A stretch of 64,000 nucleotides of DNA from an uncultured Prevotellaceae bacterium (GTDB lineage Bacteria; Bacteroidota; Bacteroidia; Bacteroidales; Bacteroidaceae), in the NCBI GenBank assembly GCA_946410305.1, contig CAMJZV010000007.1, positions 43,501-107,500 on the forward strand. The letters run 5' to 3'. Below are positions 25,268-32,253 of this stretch, piece after piece. Below the pieces are notes generated by a model. It was not told the origin of the DNA and ran no database searches. It saw only the letters and a program-made list of their open reading frames with translations. How positions within the stretch are numbered: the first letter of the stretch is position 1; each line of letters starts with the position of its first letter. A program made the translations under genes and the position numbers.

Positions 25268-27811
25268 ATGGATCAGACATTTGACAACGACAGAATTGTA
25301 AAAATCAACATTGAGGAAGAGATGAAGTCCTCATACATCGACTATTCGATGTCGGTGATTGTGGCTCGTGCCCTTCCTGATGTTCGCGACGGTTTCAAGC
25401 CCGTACATCGCCGTATCCTGTATGGTATGATGGGTATCAACAACGTGAGCACCCAGCCCTACAAGAAGTGCGCCCGCGTCGTCGGTGAGGTACTTGGTAA
25501 GTATCACCCCCACGGCGATAGCTCTGTGTATGGTGCTTTGGTGCGTATGGCCCAGGAGTGGAACATGCGCTACACGCTGGTTGACGGACAGGGTAACTTT
25601 GGTTCCGTCGATGGTGACTCACCTGCTGCCATGCGTTACACCGAGTGCCGCCTCTCGAAGATGGGTGAGCACATCATGGACGACCTGGAGAAGGACACCG
25701 TCGATATGGTCAACAACTTCGACGACTCTTTGGTAGAGCCCAGCGTCATGCCTACCAAGATTCCTAACCTGCTGGTAAATGGTGGTAACGGTATTGCCGT
25801 AGGTATGGCTACCAACATGCCTACCCACAATCTGGGTGAGGTCATTGATGGCTGCTGTGCCTATATCGACAACCCCGATATCGATACCGATGGACTGATG
25901 CAGTTCATTCCTGGTCCCGACTTCCCCACAGGTGCCTACATCTATGGTCTGCAGGGTGTGCGTGACGCCTACGAGACTGGTCGTGGCCGTATCGTGATGC
26001 GTGCCAAGGCTGAGATTGAGTCTACCGAGACCCACGACAAGATTGTCGTTACCGAGATTCCTTACGGCGTCAACAAGGCCGACCTCGTGAAATACATTGC
26101 TGACCTTGCCAACGAGCACAAGATTGAGGGCGTGGCCAATGTCAACGATGAGTCTGGTCGTCAGGGAATGCGTATCGTGGTTGACTGCAAGCGCGATGCC
26201 AATGCCAACGTGCTGCTCAACAAGCTGTTCAAGATGACTGCCCTGCAGAGCTCGTTCTCTGTCAACAATATCGCACTGGTCAAGGGTCGTCCCCGTCTGC
26301 TGAACCTCAAGGAGTGCGTCAAGTACTTCGTTGAGCATCGTCACGACGTGACCATCCGTCGCACCAAGTACGACCTGAAGAAAGCCCAGGAGCGTGCCCA
26401 CATCCTCGAAGGATTGATCATCGCTGTCAACAATATCGACGAGGTGGTTCACATCATCCGTAACAGTAAGACTCCCAGCGACGCTCAGCGCAACTTGGAG
26501 CAGCGCTTCAATCTGGACGAGCTGCAGTCGAAGGCTATCGTCGATATGCGTCTCAGCCAGCTCACGGGTCTGCGTGTCGACCAGCTGCACCAGGAGTACG
26601 ACGACCTGATGAAGCTGATAGCCGACTTGGAGGAAATCCTGAACAACCCCGAGCGCTGCAAGCAGGTCATGAAGGACGAGCTGCAGGAGGTGAAGGAGAA
26701 GTATGGCGATGCACGTCGTACAGAGATTATCCCCTTCGACCACGAGTTCAATGCCGAGGACTTCTATCCAGACGATCCTGTGGTCATCACCATCTCACAC
26801 ATGGGTTACATCAAGCGCACCCACCTCGACGAGTTCCACGAGCAGAGCCGTGGCGGTATGGGCTCTAAGGCTGCCCGCCATCGCGACAATGACTTCGCAG
26901 AGTATATCTATCCTGCCACCATGCACAACACCTTATTGTTCTTTACGCAGAAGGGTCGCTGCTACTGGCAGAAGTGTTACGAAATTCCTGAGGGCGACAA
27001 GAACTCGAAGGGCCGTGCCATCCAGAACATGCTGAACATCGAGCCCGACGACGCCATCAATGCCGTACTGCGCATCAAGAACTTCAACGATGACGAGTTC
27101 CTGAAGACCCACTACGTCATGTTTGCCACCAAGCAGGGTATCATCAAGAAGACCCGTCTTGACCAGTATCGCAACGTGCGTGCCGCTGGTGTTCGCGCCA
27201 TCAATATCAACGAGGGCGACGAGGTAGTAGGCGTTCGTCTGACCAATGGCCACAACGAAATCCTGCTGGCTAACCGCAATGGTCGTGCCGTACGCTTCGA
27301 CGAGAACGACGTCCGCACCATGGGCCGTGTCTCTACCGGTGTTATCGGTATGCGCCTGGATGGTGGTGACGACGAGGTGGTAGGCATGGTATGTGTCAAC
27401 GACCCGCAGGCTGAGACCATCATGGTGGTTTCTGAGAATGGCTACGGCAAGCGCTCTGAGGTTGAGGACTACCGCAAGACCGCCCGTGGTGCCAAGGGTG
27501 TGAAGACCCTCGCCATCACCGAGAAGACTGGTCGTCTGGTAGCTATCAAGGTGGTGACCGACGAGAACGACCTGATGATCATCAACAAGTCGGGTGTACT
27601 CATTCGTCTGAAGGTGGCCGATGTGCGTGTCATGGGTCGTGCTACTCAGGGCGTTCGTCTCATCAACCTCGCCAAGAAGAACGACACCATCGCCAGCGTC
27701 TGCAAGGTGATGTCTAGTCAGGAAGAAGACGTCGAAGAGGCCGAGGTACTCAACGAAGAGTTGCCAGAGTCTGCTGACGCTTCTGAACAGATACAAACCA
27801 ATGAAGAATAA
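25268..27811 (+). CDS. gyrA: DNA gyrase subunit A
   Basis: An 847-residue subunit that cuts and reseals DNA during negative supercoiling. The catalytic tyrosine is Y124 in [10 protein letters not shown]. The quinolone-resistance region reads [18 protein letters not shown]85 corresponds to E. coli Ser83, but the position of E. coli Asp87 is G89. The C-terminal wrapping domain has beta-pinwheel blades ([41 protein letters not shown]), and the GyrA box is seen as [10 protein letters not shown]. The tail (about 815-847) is acidic. A TPR gene follows at 24 bp. Confidence 0.97.
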   Translation: MDQTFDNDRIVKINIEEEMKSSYIDYSMSVIVARALPDVRDGFKPVHRRILYGMMGINNVSTQPYKKCARVVGEVLGKYHPHGDSSVYGALVRMAQEWNMRYTLVDGQGNFGSVDGDSPAAMRYTECRLSKMGEHIMDDLEKDTVDMVNNFDDSLVEPSVMPTKIPNLLVNGGNGIAVGMATNMPTHNLGEVIDGCCAYIDNPDIDTDGLMQFIPGPDFPTGAYIYGLQGVRDAYETGRGRIVMRAKAEIESTETHDKIVVTEIPYGVNKADLVKYIADLANEHKIEGVANVNDESGRQGMRIVVDCKRDANANVLLNKLFKMTALQSSFSVNNIALVKGRPRLLNLKECVKYFVEHRHDVTIRRTKYDLKKAQERAHILEGLIIAVNNIDEVVHIIRNSKTPSDAQRNLEQRFNLDELQSKAIVDMRLSQLTGLRVDQLHQEYDDLMKLIADLEEILNNPERCKQVMKDELQEVKEKYGDARRTEIIPFDHEFNAEDFYPDDPVVITISHMGYIKRTHLDEFHEQSRGGMGSKAARHRDNDFAEYIYPATMHNTLLFFTQKGRCYWQKCYEIPEGDKNSKGRAIQNMLNIEPDDAINAVLRIKNFNDDEFLKTHYVMFATKQGIIKKTRLDQYRNVRAAGVRAININEGDEVVGVRLTNGHNEILLANRNGRAVRFDENDVRTMGRVSTGVIGMRLDGGDDEVVGMVCVNDPQAETIMVVSENGYGKRSEVEDYRKTARGAKGVKTLAITEKTGRLVAIKVVTDENDLMIINKSGVLIRLKVADVRVMGRATQGVRLINLAKKNDTIASVCKVMSSQEEDVEEAEVLNEELPESADASEQIQTNEE

Positions 27812-27835
27812 ACGTTTAACCAAAATTAAAACCTT

Positions 27836-29056
27836 ATGAAAAAAATGATGATGATGGCAATGATGCTGGTAGCCAGCGCTACCGCCTTTGCCGGTGACAG
27901 CGACGCCCTCAAGGCAGTCTTGAAAACCAAGAACTTTGCCGAGGCTGAACAATTGCTGAAGCAGAATGTCAACCAGATGGCTGATGCTGCTGAGAAAGCC
28001 AAGGCTTACAACCATCTGGTAGACCTCGCTATGAAGAAGGTCACTAAGGAGACTGGAATCATTCTGGAGAATCAGGTTGGCCAGCAGATGGGTCGTGCCG
28101 CTAACGAGATTGTGCCTTACGACACACTCGGTCTTGCTAACGCCCTCTGCGACGCTATCTATAACGCCATCGAGTGTAACAAGTACGACCAGCAGCCTAA
28201 TGTCAAGGGCAAGATTGCTCCAAAGTATGCCGAGAAGAACGCTCAGCGCATCTGGCCCAACCGCCAGCACCTGGTGAACATCGGTCAGGAAGAGGCTCAC
28301 AAGGAACCCAAGGACAATGCCCTGAAGTTCTGGGGTGCTTTTGTAGACTCTGGTACAGACCCTCTCTTCGCTGCTCAGAACCACGAGGCTGAGAAGGAGT
28401 ACTTCGGACAGGTAGCCCTGTTCTCTGGCCGCTATGCTTACGAGAAGAAGGACTTCGAGCGTGGCGATCGCTACATTGCCATTGCCAGACAGGATCCTAC
28501 CCAGGAGAAAGACGCTCTGGCTACTCAGCTCTGGTACACCCGTACTGGTCTGACCAACCACGCTGACTCTGTAGCTGCTACCAACAGACTGAAGGCCCTT
28601 TACGAGGCTGAGCCTCAGAACGACGCCCTGCTCGACGCCCTGTACAGCATGTATGATGGCGCTCGCGACAAGGCTGCTCAGGTTGCTCTGCTCGACAACC
28701 ACCTTGCAAAATATCCCAACAGCTTTGCTGCACTGGCCAACAAGGGTCTGATGGCTATGGCTGACAACGATGCTGTGAAGGCTGTAGAGTGGTTGAACAA
28801 GGCCGCTGCTGCTAAGCCCGACAATGCTGTCATCTACACCTATCTGGGAATCTGCCTGAGCTCACAGGCTGCCACCACCGAGGATGCCGCTAAGAGCAAG
28901 GACTTCTACAAGCAGGCCATCGACGCCTTCGACAAGGCTAAGGAGCTCGACCCCGAAAAGAAGATGGCCAACTGGGGTTACAACCGCTACCAGGCTTACT
29001 ACGGACTCTATGGTGAGGAGGATCCTCGCACCAAGGCTGCCGAGGCTGACAGATAA
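27836..29056 (+). CDS. secreted TPR protein
   Basis: A 406-residue protein with a signal peptide (MKKMMMMAMMLVASATAFAG). Helical TPR-type repeats follow: NFAEAEQLLKQNVNQ at the N-terminus and NSFAALANKGLMAMADNDAVKAVEWLNKAAAAKPDNAVIY type units from about 295. Likely periplasmic scaffold. It lies 24 bp after gyrA and is closed by a strong terminator. A paralog with the same layout lies on the far side of the island at 41790-42992. Function unknown. Confidence 0.88.
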   Translation: MKKMMMMAMMLVASATAFAGDSDALKAVLKTKNFAEAEQLLKQNVNQMADAAEKAKAYNHLVDLAMKKVTKETGIILENQVGQQMGRAANEIVPYDTLGLANALCDAIYNAIECNKYDQQPNVKGKIAPKYAEKNAQRIWPNRQHLVNIGQEEAHKEPKDNALKFWGAFVDSGTDPLFAAQNHEAEKEYFGQVALFSGRYAYEKKDFERGDRYIAIARQDPTQEKDALATQLWYTRTGLTNHADSVAATNRLKALYEAEPQNDALLDALYSMYDGARDKAAQVALLDNHLAKYPNSFAALANKGLMAMADNDAVKAVEWLNKAAAAKPDNAVIYTYLGICLSSQAATTEDAAKSKDFYKQAIDAFDKAKELDPEKKMANWGYNRYQAYYGLYGEEDPRTKAAEADR

Positions 29057-29079
29057 TAGTTTATCGTTTAGGTTAAAAT

Positions 29080-29118
29080 AAAGACCCAGAGAGATTTCCC
29101 CTCTGGGTCTTTTTCTTT
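29080..29118. terminator. bidirectional terminator
   Basis: A perfect 12-bp stem (29080-29091 and 29101-29112) with a T-rich run on the plus strand (to 29118) and A-rich upstream sequence, so it can also stop leftward transcripts from the micropeptide gene. Confidence 0.9.
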
Positions 29119-29121
29119 TGT

Positions 29122-29217
29122 CTACATACAGCTGGCTACTCCCAGCGACGTTCCCAGTGCCGTCAGCACTGCCACGATGACCTGAATCACCGTCTTCCAA
29201 AATTCCTTGTTTTTCAT
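29122..29217 (-). CDS. smalltalk-type hydrophobic micropeptide
   Basis: A 31-residue peptide beginning MKNKEFWKTVIQVIVAVLTA and ending SLGVASCM. It has a short charged start, one hydrophobic helix (about 10-27) and a terminal Ser-Cys-Met. It matches the pattern of the smalltalk protein family of Bacteroidales, whose function is unknown and which is often found next to histone-like genes, as here. The terminator at 29080-29118 ends its transcript. It is too short for ordinary gene calling. Confidence 0.75.
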   Translation of the reverse strand: MKNKEFWKTVIQVIVAVLTALGTSLGVASCM

Positions 29218-29243
29218 ACGCTTTAATAATTTTCAATTATTCA

Positions 29244-29271
29244 GGGGCATGGGGCATGGGGCATGGGGCAA
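29244..29271. repeat. heptamer tandem array (GGGGCAT type)
   Basis: Four 7-bp units: GGGGCAT three times, then GGGGCAA. It lies between the micropeptide and histone-like genes. Confidence 0.85.
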
Positions 29272-29324
29272 GAGGTCAGTTTGTTCCCGGGATACTGATT
29301 TACTGATGCGCAGAGTCTATTCTC

Positions 29325-29352
29325 TTGCTCCTTGCCCCTTGCTCCTTGCCCC
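29325..29352. repeat. heptamer tandem array (TTGCTCC/TTGCCCC)
   Basis: Four 7-bp units alternating TTGCTCC and TTGCCCC, in inverted sense to the GGGGCAT array 54 bp to the left, so the two arrays can pair imperfectly in the transcript between the histone-like gene and the micropeptide. Confidence 0.85.
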
Positions 29353-29365
29353 TAGAATCTGGCGA

Positions 29366-29803
29366 TTAATCGCCCGATTCTTCCTTCTCGACCTTGTTCT
29401 CAGGCAACTCCTCACACTTCACGCCCTGCAAGAACTGCTTCACGCGGTTGCCAGCGGTGTCGTGGGTGCGCTCGGGGGTGAATACCACGTGCATGCCCTC
29501 GATGTGGTCGGCGACGGTGAACGACTTCGCGGTGCGGGCACCCTTCGAATTCAGGCCGATCTTGAACGAGCCGAAGCCGTCCAGCTTCACACGCTTCGAG
29601 TCCTGCATCTGGTCGCGCATGGTCTCCACCAGCTCGTCCAGCACCGCCAGGATATCGGCCTTCTTCACGGTACAGTTGCGCTGCATGATCTCCGCCAGCT
29701 GACGGGTGTTGATGGTGGACATGGGTACCGCACGGGCATACCACTTTCCGCTGCGCTTGGTTCCTACACTCTGGTCTTGATGCAATCTGTAAAATACACT
29801 CAT
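29366..29803 (-). CDS. HU-related histone-like DNA-binding protein
   Basis: A 145-residue protein of the HU-related (Bacteroidetes histone-like) family. N-terminus MSVFYRLHQDQSVGTKRSGKWYARAV, then a HU fold: TINTRQLAEIMQ, VKKADILAVLDELVETMRD, and the arm region KRVKLDGFGSFKIGL followed by a beta-arm ending ARTAKSF. The C-terminal tail is acidic. Such genes are frequent on Bacteroidales mobile elements. Together with the micropeptide downstream it forms the left, leftward-transcribed edge of the island. The promoter is about 200 bp upstream (30012-30043), leaving a long leader with repeats. Confidence 0.9.
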   Translation of the reverse strand: MSVFYRLHQDQSVGTKRSGKWYARAVPMSTINTRQLAEIMQRNCTVKKADILAVLDELVETMRDQMQDSKRVKLDGFGSFKIGLNSKGARTAKSFTVADHIEGMHVVFTPERTHDTAGNRVKQFLQGVKCEELPENKVEKEESGD

Positions 29804-29839
29804 AGTTTTAAGTTTTTAATGGTTAAAGTTTTAATTGTT

Positions 29840-29895
29840 AATTAAGCATTAAGCATTAAGCATTAAGCATTATGCATTAAGCATTAAGCATTAAG
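29840..29895. repeat. heptamer tandem array (CATTAAG type) in HU leader
   Basis: Eight 7-bp units: AATTAAG, CATTAAG three times, CATTATG, CATTAAG three times. It lies in the predicted 5' leader of the histone-like gene, 37 bp before its ATG. Confidence 0.9.
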
Positions 29896-29920
29896 CATTT
29901 TTTAGGCTTATTTGGCCTCC

Positions 29921-29985
29921 GTATCAGTCTGATTTGGCGCCGTATCAGGCTAATACGCATCGCTATCAGGCTGTCTCGTGGCGCC
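29921..29985. repeat. three degenerate 21-bp repeats in HU leader
   Basis: GTATCAG at 29921 and 29942 and CTATCAG at 29963 recur at exactly 21-bp spacing, each followed by CT and a GC-rich end (GGCGCC in units one and three). The first unit contains the palindrome ATCAG-T-CTGAT. Two helical turns of spacing would suit a protein that binds one DNA face. Confidence 0.65.
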
Positions 29986-30011
29986 GTGAGACTACCTTGA
30001 TTTTGACATTG

Positions 30012-30043
30012 CAAAGGTACGAAATTTATAGGAGACTTTCAAA
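30012..30043 (-). promoter_or_regulatory. promoter of histone-like gene
   Basis: Minus strand TTTG (30040-30043), 20 bp, TACCTTTG (30012-30019). The transcript would run left with a leader of about 200 nt that includes the 21-bp repeats and a heptamer array. Confidence 0.75.
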
Positions 30044-30108
30044 TAATATCGCAAAAAAGGCACGCAAAAAGACACACTGGTAAATACGCTGTTTGTCAAC
30101 ACAGTTAG

Positions 30109-30325
30109 TGGATTCAGATTTCAGATTTCAGTTTTTAAAATGCGGGGGGGGAGGTGGAGTGTAGGTCCGTTTATAGATTTTATAATTATTATAATAATTA
30201 TAAAATTAATATATTATTAATATATAATATTTTTAGTATATTTATACACTATTCTCTCTCGGCTATTTACTCGACTACGTAGCAGGGGTGCCAAAATAAA
30301 AACTGAAATCTGAAATCTGAATCCA
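30109..30325. repeat. 217-bp element with 29-bp perfect inverted ends
   Basis: The segments 30109-30137 and 30297-30325 are perfect reverse complements (29 bp). Each end is itself built of 7-bp units (TTCAGAT / ATCTGAA). Between them lie a run of eight G (30144-30151), a 30-bp perfect AT palindrome (30177-30206) and a further AT-rich stretch. No open reading frame of note inside. This is part of the 1.1-kb gene-poor stretch 29804-30894. Confidence 0.8.
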
Positions 30326-30392
30326 GCTCGTTAAACCCCATTATCAAAAGTTCTTCATAATGCTATAGTCTTACTTTTTGCTGCAAAACTAT

Positions 30393-30421
30393 GTGACATC
30401 AGGGACAGGCACCAATGACAC
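30393..30421. repeat. REP-like element
   Basis: GTGACATCAGGGACAGG followed by CACCAATGACAC. It shares the AGGGACAGG core with the element at 35468-35491. The remaining spacer to 30650 is AT-rich with no gene that I can support. Confidence 0.5.
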
Positions 30422-30658
30422 TGAGAATTGTTGCACCCCAGCTGCATAGTTCAGTATTTTGTCGCTGAGTCTTATCATGCAATACTTTTTAAGCTGATGC
30501 AAAGATAGTCACAAATTGGCAAATTTCCACTTTTTTTGACGTTTTGTGACCAAATATTTAATAATTATTAGTAGACGAGGAAGATAGAATACACCTCGAA
30601 TTGCAACGGCACACTCTGCACCTTCAGGTCAGAGACATGAAAAATAATTGAAATTTAT

Positions 30659-30689
30659 TTTGCATTTCGCTCGTTTTTCACTATCTTTG
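30659..30689 (+). promoter_or_regulatory. promoter before small ORF and abi gene
   Basis: TTTG (30659-30662), 19 bp, TATCTTTG (30682-30689). The small open reading frame starts 26 bp downstream. Confidence 0.8.
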
Positions 30690-30714
30690 CATTCAGATTC
30701 ACTGACCAAAGGAT

Positions 30715-30849
30715 ATGAACCAACAAAGCGATGTCAAGATTGACCAGACGCTATCAGAGATACAGAAAAATGTTGGTGAGATATATAAAAACACGAACCC
30801 CGAAGTATGCGGAAAGCAGGGACAACGGGGTATTACGCTGCAAAGGTAA
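30715..30849 (+). CDS. small ORF (44 aa), perhaps an N-terminal remnant
   Basis: A 44-residue frame with a good promoter and a purine-rich site (AAAGGA) before its ATG. Residues 1-25 (MNQQSDVKIDQTLSEIQKNV) look like ordinary helical protein. The end, GQRGITLQR, is read from sequence (CAAAGGTA) that looks like a reversed -7 promoter box, so the original gene may have been cut there by an insertion. No family recognised. It could also be a leader or antitoxin-like partner of the Abi gene 45 bp downstream. Confidence 0.4.
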   Translation: MNQQSDVKIDQTLSEIQKNVGEIYKNTNPEVCGKQGQRGITLQR

Positions 30850-30894
30850 GAAATATAATTGAAATTAGCAAGAAAAAAAAGAAAAAAATAAGAA

Positions 30895-31560
30895 ATGGAC
30901 TATAAAACAAGCCATAAACTCTTCTCGACGCCAAGAATGCGCAAATATGCTAATGCGTGTGCAGGTAATAGGCAAAAGACGATGCAACTATATCGCTATA
31001 ACCTCAGATTATGCCAAAGGTTCTACGGTATTCTGAATGTATTCGAAGTGGTATTGCGCAATGCCGTAAATAATCACTATACTACTTTTTTCTCTGATCC
31101 TGACTGGATTTTGAATCAGGCAAGAGTAGGAGGCTTATTCGCACATGAGTTGGACGAAATAAGGACAACGGCTAAAGATTACAAGAAACGTGGTATTTAC
31201 AACAATGACAAGATGGTGTCTGCTTTGACTTTTGGATATTGGACCAAGTTGTTCTCCAAAAAGCGCTATAAGAATGGTGGTAAGACACTCCTAAAAATAT
31301 TCCCCAACAAGGCAAAGGGCTTAAATCAGGCTGATGTCTACTTAGATTTGACTCATATCCGTGAGTTTCGTAATCGCATAGCCCATCATGAACCAATCTG
31401 CTTTGATGGCAATGGTAATATCAGTACAGCTTTTGCGCGCAAACACTATCAGTTGATTTGCAATTATATCAGTTATTTCGGTCAAAATCCCCAAGATGTT
31501 CTTCAGTTAGCTGAGACGCCTGATAACATTATGAATAAAATCGATAATTTAACAAAATGA
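30895..31560 (+). CDS. Abi-family abortive-infection protein (HEPN-like)
   Basis: A 221-residue protein of the AbiD/AbiF (Abi_2-like) type. The core motif REFRNRIAHHEPI (156-168) holds the R-x4-H signature of HEPN ribonucleases (R159-H164 or R161-H165). An upstream FGYWTKLFSKKRY segment (113-125) is also typical of the family. Known members stop phage growth by damaging the infected host, often by RNA cleavage. It neighbours a Type II restriction system and a HIRAN gene pair, so a defence role is plausible. AT-rich compared with the core genes. Confidence 0.85.
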   Translation: MDYKTSHKLFSTPRMRKYANACAGNRQKTMQLYRYNLRLCQRFYGILNVFEVVLRNAVNNHYTTFFSDPDWILNQARVGGLFAHELDEIRTTAKDYKKRGIYNNDKMVSALTFGYWTKLFSKKRYKNGGKTLLKIFPNKAKGLNQADVYLDLTHIREFRNRIAHHEPICFDGNGNISTAFARKHYQLICNYISYFGQNPQDVLQLAETPDNIMNKIDNLTK

Positions 31561-31688
31561 ACGCACAACAACTGAAGAACGCCGAGTGGATCAGGGGACT
31601 GTCCCGCGATCCGTCCAGAGGGACTGTCCCCCCTGTGCATTACTTTAAAGCCCACGCTTATGACGCACAATACAACACCGAGTTATAA
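31557..31688 (+). pseudogene. remnant ORF (43 aa) carrying two REP-like palindromes
   Basis: A frame that overlaps the Abi stop by 4 bp, as a real operon partner would. It begins MNAQQLKNAEWIRGLS but then is read through two GGGACTGTCCC palindromes and ends after YDAQYNTEL. The start is reminiscent of the first residues of type I specificity subunits (MNxxQLKN), but this is weak. I take it as the beginning of a gene broken by a REP-like insertion. Confidence 0.4.
31594..31630. repeat. pair of REP-like GGGAC palindromes
   Basis: GGGGACTGTCCC at 31594-31605 and GGGACTGTCCC at 31620-31630, the latter flanked by CAGA and CCTGTG as in queA. Confidence 0.75.
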
Positions 31689-31744
31689 GAAAGTGGATCA
31701 AAAGAACCCTTCTGTGTACAGAAATCATAAATTCGATATACAAT

Positions 31745-31829
31745 AAAAAAAATACGGGGAGAATAGTCTCCCCGCGATGCTCGCTCCTTAGAGTTGGCTA
31801 ACTTCCTATTGGAAGCTGGTGCAAAGATA
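31745..31829 (-). ncRNA. possible small RNA on the minus strand
   Basis: Minus strand: a TATCTTTG box (31822-31829), then about 60 nt containing a small hairpin (CTTCC-AATA-GGAAG, 31803-31816), then a perfect 8-bp stem with 4-nt loop (31755-31774) followed by eight T. This is the layout of a short independent transcript. The -33 element is poor. No leftward gene lies to the right that would need this terminator. The stretch 31689-32253 otherwise holds two plus-strand promoters and a hairpin. Confidence 0.4.
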
Positions 31830-31913
31830 CTAAGTTTTTTTTAAAGTTCCTAATAATATATAGAAAAATTATTCTTAAAGGAATGTAATGAGGAATAAAA
31901 AAATAATGTTTAT

Positions 31914-31944
31914 TTTGTTTTTACCTCAGTTCTTTGTATCTTTG
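31914..31944 (+). promoter_or_regulatory. distal promoter of the restriction-modification operon
   Basis: TTTG (31914-31917), 19 bp, TATCTTTG (31937-31944). It is followed by an eight-codon frame (MSICFVFH, from 31964). Confidence 0.75.
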
Positions 31945-32009
31945 TAGCCAATTTCAATAAGACATGAGTATCTGTTTCGTTTTTCACTAAAAAAGAATGG
32001 TGGGAAAAA

Positions 32010-32041
32010 TTTGGCTGTTCAGTTTTTATTTACTACTTTTG
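32010..32041 (+). promoter_or_regulatory. proximal promoter of the restriction-modification operon
   Basis: TTTG (32010-32013), 20 bp, TACTTTTG (32034-32041). The leader to the endonuclease ATG is about 205 nt and holds the hairpin at 32199-32220 and a 23-codon frame starting MQRLDTINN. Confidence 0.8.
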
Positions 32042-32198
32042 CAGAACAAAAGGACTAACCCGAATTGATGCAACGACTGGACACCATAAATAACACACAG
32101 CGGAGAGGACAAATCTTGCCCCCCAACCTTGTTAGGTAGTCCTGTCACTCAACATATTTTACGCATTCCCCACAACGCTACGCCATGCAGCACTACAT

Positions 32199-32220
32199 GT
32201 GACAGGGGGTCCCTTGTCAC
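32199..32220. repeat. REP-like hairpin in the R-M leader
   Basis: GTGACA and TGTCAC (32199-32204 and 32215-32220) form a stem around a GGGGGTCCCT core. It lies 33 bp before the endonuclease start and belongs to the GGGAC-core repeats. Confidence 0.55.
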
Positions 32221-32253
32221 TTTATGAAATAGAAGTTAATTAAAACAATTGAT

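Noticed and set aside
25619..26743. 374-aa minus-strand frame opposite gyrA
   Set aside because: Shadow of gyrA; composition rich in Leu, Val and His as expected from reversed biased codons.
26933..28702. 589-aa open frame on the minus strand opposite gyrA and the TPR gene
   Set aside because: It is antisense to two well-supported genes, begins without a promoter and has no recognisable domain; strong codon bias of gyrA leaves the opposite frame open.
29207..29845. 212-aa plus-strand frame over the histone-like gene
   Set aside because: It is antisense to the HU-related gene, which has clear family motifs, and its start lies in repeats.
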